55,430 nucleotides of DNA from an uncultured Lachnospiraceae bacterium (GCA_934320895.1 CAKRFY010000018.1:1-55430), one strand, 5' to 3'. Shown: positions 17,598-25,893, numbered from the stretch's first letter. Made by a program: numbers and translations. Notes: generated by a model not told the origin, from the sequence alone.

Positions 17598-17996
17598 TTA
17601 CTTTACTGCTTCCTGTGTAAGTGTACCATATTTTTCGTAAGATGATATTTTGGCTATCTTATTTTCATCATCTACAAATACAACCTTTGGTTTATGTTCT
17701 TTAACTTCCTCAGGTGACATCTGACAATAGCACATGATAATAACATGGTCACCAACCTGAACCTGTCTTGCTGCTGCACCGTTTAAACATATCATTCCGC
17801 TTCCCGGCTCACCTGCTATCGTATATGTCTCAAATCTGTTTCCATTCTCAACATCCACTATCTGCACAAGCTCATATTCATATATTCCTGCCGCCTCCAT
17901 AAGTTCAGGATCAACGGTAATACTTCCTACATAATTTAACTCGGCCTGTTTAACTACTGCTCTGTGAATCTTGCCTTTAAGCATTGTAACTGTCAT
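17598..17996 (-). CDS. panD: Aspartate 1-decarboxylase
   Basis: 132 residues from the ATG at 17996, which has GGAGATAA just upstream; a longer frame to 18029 lacks a ribosome binding site. The protein makes beta-alanine from aspartate. It self-cleaves at the Gly-Ser of NYVGSITVD (about residues 22-30) to create the pyruvoyl cofactor. MLKGKIHRA at the N-terminus and the [17 protein letters not shown] segment are typical. It lies downstream of panB and panC in a tight order. Confidence 0.93.
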   Translation of the reverse strand: MTVTMLKGKIHRAVVKQAELNYVGSITVDPELMEAAGIYEYELVQIVDVENGNRFETYTIAGEPGSGMICLNGAAARQVQVGDHVIIMCYCQMSPEEVKEHKPKVVFVDDENKIAKISSYEKYGTLTQEAVK

Positions 17997-18087
17997 ATTT
18001 ATCTCCATTTCCAAACAGACACAACTCAATACTTCACAAAAGATGTGTTAAAACAAGATGTGCCTATCATACATAATTATTTGTTTC

Positions 18088-18930
18088 TTACTCAACGATG
18101 AAATTGTCAATAAGTCTTGTCTTTCCAATGTATACAGCTATAGCTGTAAGTATAGGCCCGTCAATTTTTTCTACAGGCTCAAGTGTATTCCAATCAACAA
18201 CCTCAACATAATCAATCTTTGCAAGAGGTTCTTTCTCTATTATATCAGTAATTGTTTTCTTTACTTTTGCCGCATCTTTCTCACCATCATCAACAAGTTT
18301 TTTGCCCTCTTTTAATGAACGGCTGAGTACAAGTGCTGCCTTACGCTCATCTTCACTAAGATAAGTGTTTCTTGAACTCTTTGCAAGACCATCTTCCTCA
18401 CGGATAATAGGACATCCCACGATCTCAATACCAAAACTAAGGTCATTTACCATATGTCTGATAACCGCAAGCTGCTGTGCATCCTTCTGTCCAAAATAAG
18501 CCCTGTCAGGAGTTACAATATTAAATAATTTTGCAACAACAGTACAAACACCACGGAAATGAATAGGTCTTGTCTTTCCACAAAGACCACCTGTAAGTGT
18601 GTTCATATCAACAAATGATGAAAAGTTATCATCATACATTTCCTCTGATTCAGGATGGAATATAAGAGCTGCACCCGCTTTCTCACAAAGAGCTGCATCT
18701 CTGTCCATATCTCTTGGATAGCTTTCTAAATCTTCTGTAGGACCAAACTGCATAGGATTTACAAAAACACTGACAACAACTTTGTCATTCTGTTCAACTG
18801 CTTTGTCTATAAGGCTCTTATGACCTTCATGAAGATAACCCATGGTAGGCACAAGACCAACCGTAAGACCTTCCTTTCTCCACTCTCTAACCTGTTCTCT
18901 GACTCTCTTAATACTACCTGTAATTTCCAT
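18088..18930 (-). CDS. panC: Pantothenate synthetase
   Basis: 280 residues. It condenses pantoate with beta-alanine using ATP. The adenylate-binding VPTMGYLHEGHKSLI (about 27-41, with the HxGH motif) and the NPMQFGPTEDLESYPR, YFGQKDAQQ and KSSRNTYLS segments are all present. GGAGCG precedes the ATG. The gene is between panB and panD, 77 bases downstream of panB. Confidence 0.95.
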   Translation of the reverse strand: MEITGSIKRVREQVREWRKEGLTVGLVPTMGYLHEGHKSLIDKAVEQNDKVVVSVFVNPMQFGPTEDLESYPRDMDRDAALCEKAGAALIFHPESEEMYDDNFSSFVDMNTLTGGLCGKTRPIHFRGVCTVVAKLFNIVTPDRAYFGQKDAQQLAVIRHMVNDLSFGIEIVGCPIIREEDGLAKSSRNTYLSEDERKAALVLSRSLKEGKKLVDDGEKDAAKVKKTITDIIEKEPLAKIDYVEVVDWNTLEPVEKIDGPILTAIAVYIGKTRLIDNFIVE

Positions 18931-19006
18931 TGTTTTCGCTCCAATCTATAATAATTAAAAATGAATGTTCTAACTCTGTTCATTCCACTTTTTATGTCCA
19001 TTGAAA

Positions 19007-19834
19007 TTAATACAACTTTTCCAAAACATCCTCATCAATCTTAAATGTATGTTCCTGTGCCGGATATGTACCTGCCGAAACCTCACTGATATAGTCCTTA
19101 AATGCCTGCTTCATCACATCACCCACATTTGCAAATTTCTTGACAAACTTAGGTACATAATCAGAAAACATTCCAAGCATATCCTGATAAACAAGTATCT
19201 GTCCGTCACAACCTGCTCCTGCACCGATTCCGATAGTAGGAATATCAAGTTTTTCCGTAACAATCTTTGCGAGTTTTTCAGGAATACATTCTAATACAAC
19301 AGCAAACGCTCCTGCCTCCTGTACTGCAAGCGCATCCTCGATAAGTTTCTTTGCTGCTTCCTCTGTTTTTCCCTGAACTCTGTTGCCGCCAAATGCATTT
19401 ACAGACTGTGGTGTAAGTCCAAGATGAGCCATAACAGGAATTCCTGCTTCCGTTATTGCCTTTATCTGAGGACATACACTTGCTCCACCTTCAAGTTTAA
19501 CTGCTCCTGCGCGTCCTTCTTTCATAAGGCGGCCTGCATTGATAAGTGCATCTCTTGTTCCCGTCTGGTATGACATAAACGGCATATCTATAACAACCAT
19601 AGTATCACTTGTTCCTCTGGCAACTGCTGCCCCATGATGTATCATATCTTCAACAGTAACAGAAATCGTATCTTCATAACCAAGCATTGTATTTCCGAGA
19701 GAGTCTCCGACAAGAATAGCATTTATTCCTGCTTCCTCCATAAGTCTTGCTGTTGAGTAATCATAGGCTGTAAGCATTGTAAGCTTTTCACCTTTTTCCT
19801 TTGCCATCTGAAACGTTCTTACTGTGTTTTTCAT
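19007..19834 (-). CDS. panB: 3-methyl-2-oxobutanoate hydroxymethyltransferase
   Basis: 275 residues. It transfers a hydroxymethyl group from methylenetetrahydrofolate to alpha-ketoisovalerate, giving ketopantoate. The [13 protein letters not shown] and [17 protein letters not shown] segments (metal-binding Asp), [13 protein letters not shown], and [17 protein letters not shown] near residue 195 are diagnostic. AAAGGAATT precedes the ATG. The next upstream gene is the DUF2520 oxidoreductase, 58 bases away. Confidence 0.95.
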   Translation of the reverse strand: MKNTVRTFQMAKEKGEKLTMLTAYDYSTARLMEEAGINAILVGDSLGNTMLGYEDTISVTVEDMIHHGAAVARGTSDTMVVIDMPFMSYQTGTRDALINAGRLMKEGRAGAVKLEGGASVCPQIKAITEAGIPVMAHLGLTPQSVNAFGGNRVQGKTEEAAKKLIEDALAVQEAGAFAVVLECIPEKLAKIVTEKLDIPTIGIGAGAGCDGQILVYQDMLGMFSDYVPKFVKKFANVGDVMKQAFKDYISEVSAGTYPAQEHTFKIDEDVLEKLY

Positions 19835-19892
19835 AATTTAATTCCTTTCCGAATACCTGCCTTTTGTGGTCAGGTTTCTTTGCATTGACAGA

Positions 19893-20771
19893 TTACATAA
19901 TCTCTCTTAATTCACTGTAATCCCTGTCGGGATTTTTTTCCTCAGACATTTTAACAAGTCTCTTTCCCACACTTTTATATATCTCAAGTGCGTCCGTGCC
20001 CTCAAGTGCTTCAAGATGTTTTTTAACAGTTCCTGTATCATTCCTTATAACAGGGCCTGTGAGTGCATCTAAAGTTCCATTTTCAATCACGGATTTAACA
20101 TTTCCCATTGTCAATGGACCTAAAAGAGAAACTGCATCTTCGTCGGTAAATCCACAGTCTTTTAAAAGTCCAAGTGCAACATCAAAAATTCCCACAACAT
20201 AATTGCTTGCAAATGCCGCCGCCGCATGATATTTCACTTTATCAGAAGCCTTTAACATAAAAATCTTATGATGTAATTCATCTCCAAAAAGCTCCTGCAT
20301 CACCTTTACCGCTTTACTGCTTCCCTCCATTGTGAGCCTTGCCGTATTTAATTGTCTATATGATGTAAATTTGTCGCTGAACGCATACATAGGATGAATA
20401 GAAATCTTTTCTGCCTTTGTTTCCTCTATTCCTGAAAATATATCAGATGATAATGAACCGCTAAAATGACATATGATTTTTTGTTGCAGATTATAATTTT
20501 TAATCTGCTCCCATACTTTTAAAATAATATCGTCAGGTGTTGTTATACATATAACATCACATTCATTCACCAGTTCTTCCGGTGAAGCATATGCTTTTGA
20601 ATTTGTAAAAGTCGCTGCAATGTCAACGCTTTTGCTTGTTCTGCTATAATAACCTTTAATCTTTGCAATGCTGCTGTTTTCACACAGATACTTTCCCATG
20701 CTGCAACCGACAGCTCCTGCTCCTATAAAACCTATATTTATATTACCACCTCCACATTTATCACCATTCAC
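19893..20771 (-). CDS. Rossmann/DUF2520 oxidoreductase, probable ketopantoate reductase (PanG type)
   Basis: Up to 292 residues. An N-terminal dinucleotide-binding motif (IGFIGAGAVGCSMGKYL, about 12-29) is followed by a DUF2520 helical domain (SIHPMYAFSD, KYHAAAAFASNYVVG). The operon otherwise has no panE, and a reductase is needed between panB and panC steps, so this gene is the obvious candidate; an alternative ketopantoate reductase called PanG is known in other bacteria and I believe it is of this type. The listed start is GTG 20771, but the only strong Shine-Dalgarno (GGAGGTGG) sits just before an in-frame ATA at 20739-20741, so translation may begin there. It is the promoter-proximal gene of the pan cluster. 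Confidence 0.75.
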   Translation of the reverse strand: MNGDKCGGGNINIGFIGAGAVGCSMGKYLCENSSIAKIKGYYSRTSKSVDIAATFTNSKAYASPEELVNECDVICITTPDDIILKVWEQIKNYNLQQKIICHFSGSLSSDIFSGIEETKAEKISIHPMYAFSDKFTSYRQLNTARLTMEGSSKAVKVMQELFGDELHHKIFMLKASDKVKYHAAAAFASNYVVGIFDVALGLLKDCGFTDEDAVSLLGPLTMGNVKSVIENGTLDALTGPVIRNDTGTVKKHLEALEGTDALEIYKSVGKRLVKMSEEKNPDRDYSELREIM

Positions 20772-20900
20772 AATTATGGCATATCAGCTCTTACAGCCGG
20801 TGCCAATTTATAAATGACAGTAATCTGTATTTTGCAGAGGTCACATTATCCCTGATGCAGTTTCATCTCATTCTATATCCGAATACCGCTCGCAAATGAG

Positions 20901-20929
20901 ATAATAGCACAATCTAAGGTGCATTGCAA
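20901..20929 (-). promoter_or_regulatory. Promoter of the pan cluster
   Basis: On the minus strand TTGCAA (20924-20929) and TATTAT (20901-20906) are separated by 17 bp. Transcription would start near 20894, leaving a leader of about 120-150 bases before the DUF2520 start. No known riboswitch fold is recognised in that leader. Confidence 0.65.
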
Positions 20930-20944
20930 GTGTGAATGGAGTTT

Positions 20945-21868
20945 TCACAGATACCTGATTTCCACAAGTTTTAGTCCCTTAGCCGGTGCTGTCGGTCCTG
21001 CTTCTTTTCTGTCAGCGGATTTTATTATACCTTCCATCTGCTCCGGTGCTATATTTCCTTTTCCAACTTCAAGAAGTGTTCCGGCGATTATGCGTACCAT
21101 ATTGTAGAGGAAACCGTTTCCATTCACCCTTATTTTTATCAGTCTGTTATTTTCCTGTTCTTCACCAGCCTTAATATTTGCCAATCTGTTATTTTCCTGT
21201 TCTTCATCAACTTTAATATTTACCAGCCTGTTATTTTCCTGTTCTTCATCAGCCTTAATATTTACATCAGCCGATATTTTTTCACATTCCGTTTTCTTCA
21301 CTGCATGATTTTCTCTCTGAACTCCACCAAGTTCCATGCACTCAACTTCCAAACTGTATATTGTCCTTACCGTTGTTTTTACCTGTGCTCCCGCCGAACA
21401 AAATCCTGCAAAGTCATGTTCTCCTATAAACGCTTTGCACGCTTTTTTCATAGCTTCAATATCGAGGTTTCCATAGTCAAAATGTGCCGTGTTTCTGTAT
21501 TCGGGCAATGGAAATCTTCTATTTAATATGGTATATTCATATGTTTTTCTGCACTCCTGATAACGGGGATGAAAATCTCTATCTACTTCCTCTGATTTCT
21601 GTATTATTATGTCCTCAGGAAGCCGCTGGTTTAAAGCATAAGAAAATTTTTCTCCAGGGATACGGCTCTCTGTATCAAATACGGCTACATTACCAAGTGC
21701 ATGAACTCCCGCATCCGTCCTGCTCGCCCCTATAACCTCTATCTGTTCCCCTGTAAGTTCAGATATTGCCTTATTTAATTCGCCCTCTATCGTATCAGCA
21801 TTTGGCTGAACCTGCCATCCATGATAATTTGTGCCATCATAAGCAACTGTTAATTTTATTCGTTTCAT
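20945..21868 (-). CDS. truA: tRNA pseudouridine(38-40) synthase TruA, copy 2, with tandem-repeat insertion
   Basis: 307 residues, about 55-60 longer than usual. The catalytic GASRTDAGVHALG has Asp52; YDGTNYHGWQVQP opens the protein and NGNGFLYNMVRIIAGTLLEVG is in the C-terminal half. Between the second core strand (YSLEVECMEL) and NGNGFLYNMVR, where TruA normally has a short loop, there is a charged insertion containing three 14-residue repeats. The insertion lies on the surface in known TruA folds, so activity may be kept (inference). The start is next to no clear operon partner; the gene is monocistronic or co-transcribed from upstream. Confidence 0.9.
   Translation of the reverse strand: MKRIKLTVAYDGTNYHGWQVQPNADTIEGELNKAISELTGEQIEVIGASRTDAGVHALGNVAVFDTESRIPGEKFSYALNQRLPEDIIIQKSEEVDRDFHPRYQECRKTYEYTILNRRFPLPEYRNTAHFDYGNLDIEAMKKACKAFIGEHDFAGFCSAGAQVKTTVRTIYSLEVECMELGGVQRENHAVKKTECEKISADVNIKADEEQENNRLVNIKVDEEQENNRLANIKAGEEQENNRLIKIRVNGNGFLYNMVRIIAGTLLEVGKGNIAPEQMEGIIKSADRKEAGPTAPAKGLKLVEIRYL
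21137..21262 (-). repeat. Three in-frame 42-bp tandem repeats inside truA copy 2
   Basis: Residues 203-244 read as three copies of N-I-K-x-[DG]-EEQENNRL-x (14 residues), followed by a degenerate fourth start KIRV. The repeat length is a multiple of three, so copy number could vary without a frameshift. Confidence 0.9.
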
Positions 21869-21950
21869 TTATATTCCTCGTCTTTAATCATTTTTCATCA
21901 ATTCCTAACAAAACTCAATCTTCCTAACAACTTTAATTTAAAAATTATCA

Positions 21951-23366
21951 TTAAAACAAATCATCCATTGTTACCACCGACTGTACTTCCTGTGAATATG
22001 AATTTTCAACAAGCCCATATGTTGTAATAAGAGTTGGATATATGGCATATTTTGTCCCAGAAACAGTAATCAGATCACTTATTTTATTTCTGATATTTCT
22101 ATCAACTTTTTCTGTTATCGTGTATTCGGATTGTGAATATTTCATTTCGCACAAATTTATAACCTGATCTTTTCTCACTATCAGCATATCTATCTGAGAG
22201 CCAAACACTCCATTATCCAAATCAGCCTTACAATACCATGAATTAACCTCAGTAAGCACCCCTGAAATTCCTAATTTAACTTTTATCTGTTCAATATGCT
22301 CCATGCATACCCGCTCAAATGCCAATCCCATCCATGTGTTCACCAGCGGAGTATTAATCTGATTTGTCCAAAAATGTTCATCCGTAGGTTGAGATTTCAA
22401 AAACTTGAAATAAAACAATGTGAAACAATCCATTAATTGATATACGGCATTTTTCTTTTTCATTCCAAATGCGTAATATTTTCGGATAAAACCGCAGCTT
22501 TCAAGTTCTTCAAGTTTTGTAGTCAAATCTCCTGAATTAGGAATTTTAGCAGTATTTATAATCTCTTCTCTTGTCATTCCCACTTTTTTTGTTCCCAGAG
22601 CCTCTATTATCTTTACATAATTTTCCGGTTTTTTAAACACAGAAGCATACAGATACTTAAACTCGTCTCTAAGAGGTGCATCCTTCTCAAACAATATCCG
22701 GTCAATATTTTGCGACAGACTTAGCCCTTTTTTTAAAAATCCCCAATAATACGGCACTCCACCAAATATCATATAATATTGTAATATCTGATTTCTATTG
22801 AAAGCCAAACCGGAATTTTTTACATACTCCTCACATTCTCCAAGACAAAAAGTCCGCAAATGTATCTGTTCCGTAAGCCTGTTGTATAATCCGCCTTTAT
22901 TATGAACAACTTTTGAAAGCATCCATGATGTTGCAGACGCACATACAATAAGCACTATATCCTTTCTGGCTGACGCAAATCCATTCCAAAAATTTTCAAG
23001 TGCAACCATCAGATCACATTTGGGAGTATCCATCCACGATAACTCATCAATAAAAATTATCTTTTTCTTTTCACTTGACTTCCTAATCAGATCCTTTAAA
23101 TATTCAAAAGCTTCAAGCCAGTTTTTTGGCTGTTTTTTCACTTCATAACCTGCATCCTTTAAAGATGAAACAAATGCAAATATCTGTCCTTTCATTCCAC
23201 CATCTGACAAACCTGCGTGCTGAAATGCAAACCTATAATCAAAAGCTTCGCGTATCAAAAAAGTCTTTCCGACACGCCTGCGTCCATAAATTGCTAAAAA
23301 ATGAGAACTGTCATCATTTTGTATTTCATGTAATAACTGCAATTCCTTTTTTCTTCCTATAAACAT
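21951..23366 (-). CDS. AAA ATPase with C-terminal DUF234 nuclease-like domain
   Basis: About 471 residues from MFIGRKKEL; the ATG at 23366 has GGAGG eleven bases upstream, whereas the ATG at 23378 is too close to it. Walker A GRRRVGKT is at 28-35 and Walker B KKIIFIDELSW near 95-105, followed by a sensor CASATSWM. A winged-helix segment (about 255-320) leads to a C-terminal DUF234 region with a PD-(D/E)xK-like core: SQIDMLIVRKDQVINLCEMKYS. This archaeal-type ATPase family is common in Lachnospiraceae and Bacteroides; functions are not settled. The upstream region carries tandem palindromic repeats that may be operators. Confidence 0.85.
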   Translation of the reverse strand: MFIGRKKELQLLHEIQNDDSSHFLAIYGRRRVGKTFLIREAFDYRFAFQHAGLSDGGMKGQIFAFVSSLKDAGYEVKKQPKNWLEAFEYLKDLIRKSSEKKKIIFIDELSWMDTPKCDLMVALENFWNGFASARKDIVLIVCASATSWMLSKVVHNKGGLYNRLTEQIHLRTFCLGECEEYVKNSGLAFNRNQILQYYMIFGGVPYYWGFLKKGLSLSQNIDRILFEKDAPLRDEFKYLYASVFKKPENYVKIIEALGTKKVGMTREEIINTAKIPNSGDLTTKLEELESCGFIRKYYAFGMKKKNAVYQLMDCFTLFYFKFLKSQPTDEHFWTNQINTPLVNTWMGLAFERVCMEHIEQIKVKLGISGVLTEVNSWYCKADLDNGVFGSQIDMLIVRKDQVINLCEMKYSQSEYTITEKVDRNIRNKISDLITVSGTKYAIYPTLITTYGLVENSYSQEVQSVVTMDDLF

Positions 23367-23742
23367 ACCACATATCACCTCCGCAGAAAAATCTTACTGC
23401 AAACTGTACTTCCAGTAGCAGCAAACATATATTGCAACTTTATAATCCGCTTAATCTTATTATTTTATGTACTTTAAGAAAAGTATAACAACATTTTAAT
23501 CTGAAAGCAACCGAGAAACTCAGATATACTCTACTTAATCTCATCACTTTATGTACTTTAAGTAAAGTATAATAGGATTTAATCTTAAAAGTAACAAAAA
23601 ATGAAGTTATATTATACTTAATCTATTGTTTTCAACAAGATTAAGTATAATATAACCGTCAATTCAGCCATACAAATATTCGCAATCCACTCTGCCATTT
23701 ACTCATAACGCATAATTTTTAGCGTCCGTATATCACATCCCC
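23367..23742. promoter_or_regulatory. Repeat-rich region upstream of the ATPase gene
   Basis: No gene. Two direct repeats (23450-23511 and 23534-23594, 84 bp apart) each contain TACTTTAAG[AT]AAAGTATAA, which in the second copy is the perfect palindrome TACTTTAAGTAAAGTA. Next to them is an 18-bp perfect hairpin (GTTATATTATACTTAATC at 23606-23623 with its complement at 23639-23656). Half-sites CTTAATC/GATTAAG recur in all three. They look like operator clusters, with the hairpin possibly also a terminator for the DUF5668 operon end at 23743. Confidence 0.6.
23677..23709. repeat. Dispersed repeat, copy A (ATTCGCAATCCACTCTGC type)
   Basis: This approximately 33-bp sequence (ATATTCGCAATCC.CTCTGC..TT.CTCATAAC) recurs at 54558-54591 and, more degenerately, at 27620-27650. 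In the 54.5-kb copy it forms an AGCGGAT/ATCCGCT stem. Confidence 0.6.
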
Positions 23743-24051
23743 CTACCACCATTTATCAAATGCGTCCTTTGGCATATGTGAAAACACCATATCAGCTCCA
23801 GCCATGCACATTGCAAAGAAAACTATCATTATCAATATGACAACCGCCGCAAAATCATATGTGCCCGATTTTTCAGGGGCAAAAAAACTGTAATATAATA
23901 TCTCACCGCCAAGAACAATAAGTATCAAAGGCCAGAGATGAAATATAAGCATATAGTTTAGTACACCGCCAAATATATGTATCAGAAACAATATTCCAAA
24001 TACCACGAGTGAAATTCCTAATGTAATCGTACCTATTCTGCGCTGTCTCAT
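23743..24051 (-). CDS. DUF5668/LiaF-like small membrane protein
   Basis: 102 residues. Three or four hydrophobic segments follow a short basic start (MRQRRIGTITLGISLVVFGI). The pattern GTITLGI..V.FGI, then a WPLILIVLGGEIL segment, is the DUF5668/LiaF transmembrane domain, usually tied to cell-envelope stress regulators. It overlaps the preceding gene by four bases and is last in the ECF sigma operon. Confidence 0.75.
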   Translation of the reverse strand: MRQRRIGTITLGISLVVFGILFLIHIFGGVLNYMLIFHLWPLILIVLGGEILYYSFFAPEKSGTYDFAAVVILIMIVFFAMCMAGADMVFSHMPKDAFDKWW

Positions 24052-24602
24052 TTGTCATCTCTCCCCTCAAAATACTTTTCATTTTCATCAAATTCTATTT
24101 CCTGCTTTTTTCCGGCTATCATTCTGAGTCCGACAGCTATTATAACAAACGCAACAATAAACTGTGGTATATAATGAAGTAAAAATTGGTTTACTTCATA
24201 TGATATATATATTCCCATTCCTGCAAGTGCCGAAACAACACTGTTGCACAACATATATATGCCAAAACATATTAAAACTATTGCTAAAATCTTTCTTCCT
24301 TTACCCTTTGGCAGCTTTGACAGACAATCTAGGTTATCTCCCCAGATATAAGCATCTTCAAGCATTGCAAATTCTTCATCAGGCATTGAGTTTTTATTCA
24401 TAGCATCAAAAAATGCATAGAACCATACAATTATTGCACCAAGTGAAAGTACGCTAAGATACAGCCAGTGCGAAACAATAAAAATCCCCAAAAATACTGT
24501 CATAAGGCTGACGCCCTGTTTAAAAAATCCCAAAAACATCTGTCCCGCTCCCGGCATACACGAAAAACAGAATGTCAAAAACTTATTTCTTTTATGTGTC
24601 AT
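24048..24602 (-). CDS. TM2-like multi-pass membrane protein of the ECF operon
   Basis: 184 residues from the ATG at 24602 (MTHKRNKFLTF), with GTGAGG just upstream. A longer frame to 24707 would only translate the conserved leader. It contains a TM2-type PGAGQMFLGFFKQG segment and about five hydrophobic segments with a charged cytoplasmic loop. It lies between the anti-sigma gene and the DUF5668 gene. Role unknown; membrane sensing or stress response is inferred from context only. Confidence 0.75.
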   Translation of the reverse strand: MTHKRNKFLTFCFSCMPGAGQMFLGFFKQGVSLMTVFLGIFIVSHWLYLSVLSLGAIIVWFYAFFDAMNKNSMPDEEFAMLEDAYIWGDNLDCLSKLPKGKGRKILAIVLICFGIYMLCNSVVSALAGMGIYISYEVNQFLLHYIPQFIVAFVIIAVGLRMIAGKKQEIEFDENEKYFEGRDDK

Positions 24603-24707
24603 AATAATCCTCACTTCTACACACTTTTTGCATATCAGATTTATGTCAAGTGTGCGCAGACACAAATCTTGTGTATGAAAAAAATTATTTTTCACACTAT
24701 CCTCCAT
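24603..24707 (-). promoter_or_regulatory. Leader shared with the FtsX gene (copy 2)
   Basis: Minus-strand segment from GGATAGTG (about 24702) to the ribosome binding site of the gene at 24602. It aligns with 11904-12010. Here the stems are stronger: ACACAA/TTGTGT with a 3-nt loop, then CACACTT/AAGTGTG just before the Shine-Dalgarno. A TTGACA lies in the loop region but no matching -10 is obvious. Because this copy is inside an operon, it may act as an internal promoter or as an RNA structure. Confidence 0.65.
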
Positions 24708-24708
24708 A

Positions 24709-25281
24709 CTATCTTTTAATCCGCAAAAAACTCCGCAGACTATTAAAAACCCTATTTATACTAAAACTTTCTCTCCCACTGTTTTCCCTATTTTTTTCTA
24801 TAAATTTTTTCCTGTCTTTCTCCTGCTTTTTTTTCATTTCTGACTGTTTTTTATCATACTTTGACTTCTCTGCCATAACACTCTTTTTAGTATCACCTAT
24901 CCCAAGCCCTGTATTTGCATTTTGCCCGACTTGTTCAATTATCGGCACCGTCTCTGCCGGATTTCTTAAATATGAACCATTTGAAAAACTAACGGTAACT
25001 AAAATGCCGAGTGCCATGCACATCCCAAGTGCTACTCTTGTGCAATACCCGTAATATTCTTTTCGCCTGTCATGCCATGCCGGTATTTTCTCTGCTTTCT
25101 CCAAAATCCCAGCCGTAACCCCACGCGGCAGCTTTATCATCTCTGTTTCAGGTATTCCTGTTGCAAACCTGCCTGCACAATATTCACATTTTGCAATATG
25201 GGTGAGCATATTTATTTCTTCGTACTGCTCCATATCATGCATATAATATTTTTTAATCTGCTCATCGGTTATATGTGCCAT
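24709..25281 (-). CDS. Anti-sigma factor-like zinc-finger membrane protein
   Basis: About 190 residues from MAHITDEQIKK; AGGAGGTTT supports the ATG at 25281. The N-terminal segment has a zf-HC2 pattern, THIAKCEYC (His-x3-Cys-x2-Cys, about residues 33-41), a transmembrane helix follows (about 85-105), and the C-terminus is charged. This is the layout of class I anti-sigma factors that hold an ECF sigma at the membrane. It begins 36 bases downstream of the sigma gene. Confidence 0.8.
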   Translation of the reverse strand: MAHITDEQIKKYYMHDMEQYEEINMLTHIAKCEYCAGRFATGIPETEMIKLPRGVTAGILEKAEKIPAWHDRRKEYYGYCTRVALGMCMALGILVTVSFSNGSYLRNPAETVPIIEQVGQNANTGLGIGDTKKSVMAEKSKYDKKQSEMKKKQEKDRKKFIEKNRENSGRESFSINRVFNSLRSFLRIKR

Positions 25282-25317
25282 AATAAACCTCCTTTCCAAC
25301 TACACGGCTCATCGCTA

Positions 25318-25836
25318 TTATTCATGCCTTTTTTCCAATTTTTTCTGAAGCATCTTTTTCGCCCTTAAAATCTGTGTCTGTATTGTTTTAAGCTTGACAC
25401 CTCGATTTTTTGAAATCTCTTTCGCCGTTTTGTCGCAGCAATAAAATTCATAGGCAACCTCATCATAGGGAGGTTTAAGAGTACGGCAGGCATTGCTGAG
25501 CTCCTCGTTTATTTCCTTTTCCAAAAAAGACTCCTCAAGAGATGAAACCGTACCGACATTACTTTCTAATATGCCATCTTCAGTCGGCATCTCTTTTCGT
25601 CTTTTTGATTTGAGAAAATCAAGACATTTGTTTGTGGCTATTTTCGTCAAAAAAGCCTTTTCATTCTGACCGTCAAACCGGTCAAGCACTTTATAATATG
25701 TAAGAAATGTTTCCTGTGTCATATCCTGTGCATCAAAATAATCTCCCAACATACGGTAACAGATTGAAAATATAAGTTTTTCATATTGTTCCATAGCTTT
25801 TTCAAGCTGTACCATATGTCTGGTACTGTCCGCCAA
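25318..25836 (-). CDS. ECF-type RNA polymerase sigma factor
   Basis: 172 residues with region 2 (ICYRMLGDYFDAQDMTQETF, about 25-45) and region 4 (AKEISKNRGVKLKTIQTQIL, about 138-158). The start is a TTG at 25836 with GGAGG ten bases upstream; an ATG eight codons later is an alternative without a ribosome binding site. It is the first gene of a four-gene operon with an anti-sigma factor and two membrane proteins. Target promoters are not known; the shared leader at 24.6 and 12 kb is a testable candidate. Confidence 0.88.
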   Translation of the reverse strand: MADSTRHMVQLEKAMEQYEKLIFSICYRMLGDYFDAQDMTQETFLTYYKVLDRFDGQNEKAFLTKIATNKCLDFLKSKRRKEMPTEDGILESNVGTVSSLEESFLEKEINEELSNACRTLKPPYDEVAYEFYCCDKTAKEISKNRGVKLKTIQTQILRAKKMLQKKLEKRHE

Positions 25837-25865
25837 GTCTCATCACCTCCCATTTTTCCCTTTTC

Positions 25866-25893
25866 ATTATACTTAAACGAATGAAATTTACAA
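25866..25893 (-). promoter_or_regulatory. Promoter of the ECF sigma operon
   Basis: TTGTAA (25888-25893) and TATAAT (25866-25871) on the minus strand, 16 bp apart. This is a housekeeping-type promoter placed about 30 bases before the TTG start. An ECF-like TGTAA..CGTTTA overlaps it and could add autoregulation. Confidence 0.55.

Noticed and set aside
21137..21262. Possible CRISPR-like tandem repeats
   Set aside because: The repeats are in-frame inside truA, contiguous with no spacers.
23450..23594. Possible CRISPR pair
   Set aside because: Only two diverged copies, 62 bp long, AT-rich, with no cas genes.
24603..24707. N-terminal 35-residue extension of the TM2-like protein
   Set aside because: It lies in the conserved leader, and the strong ribosome binding site belongs to the ATG at 24602.
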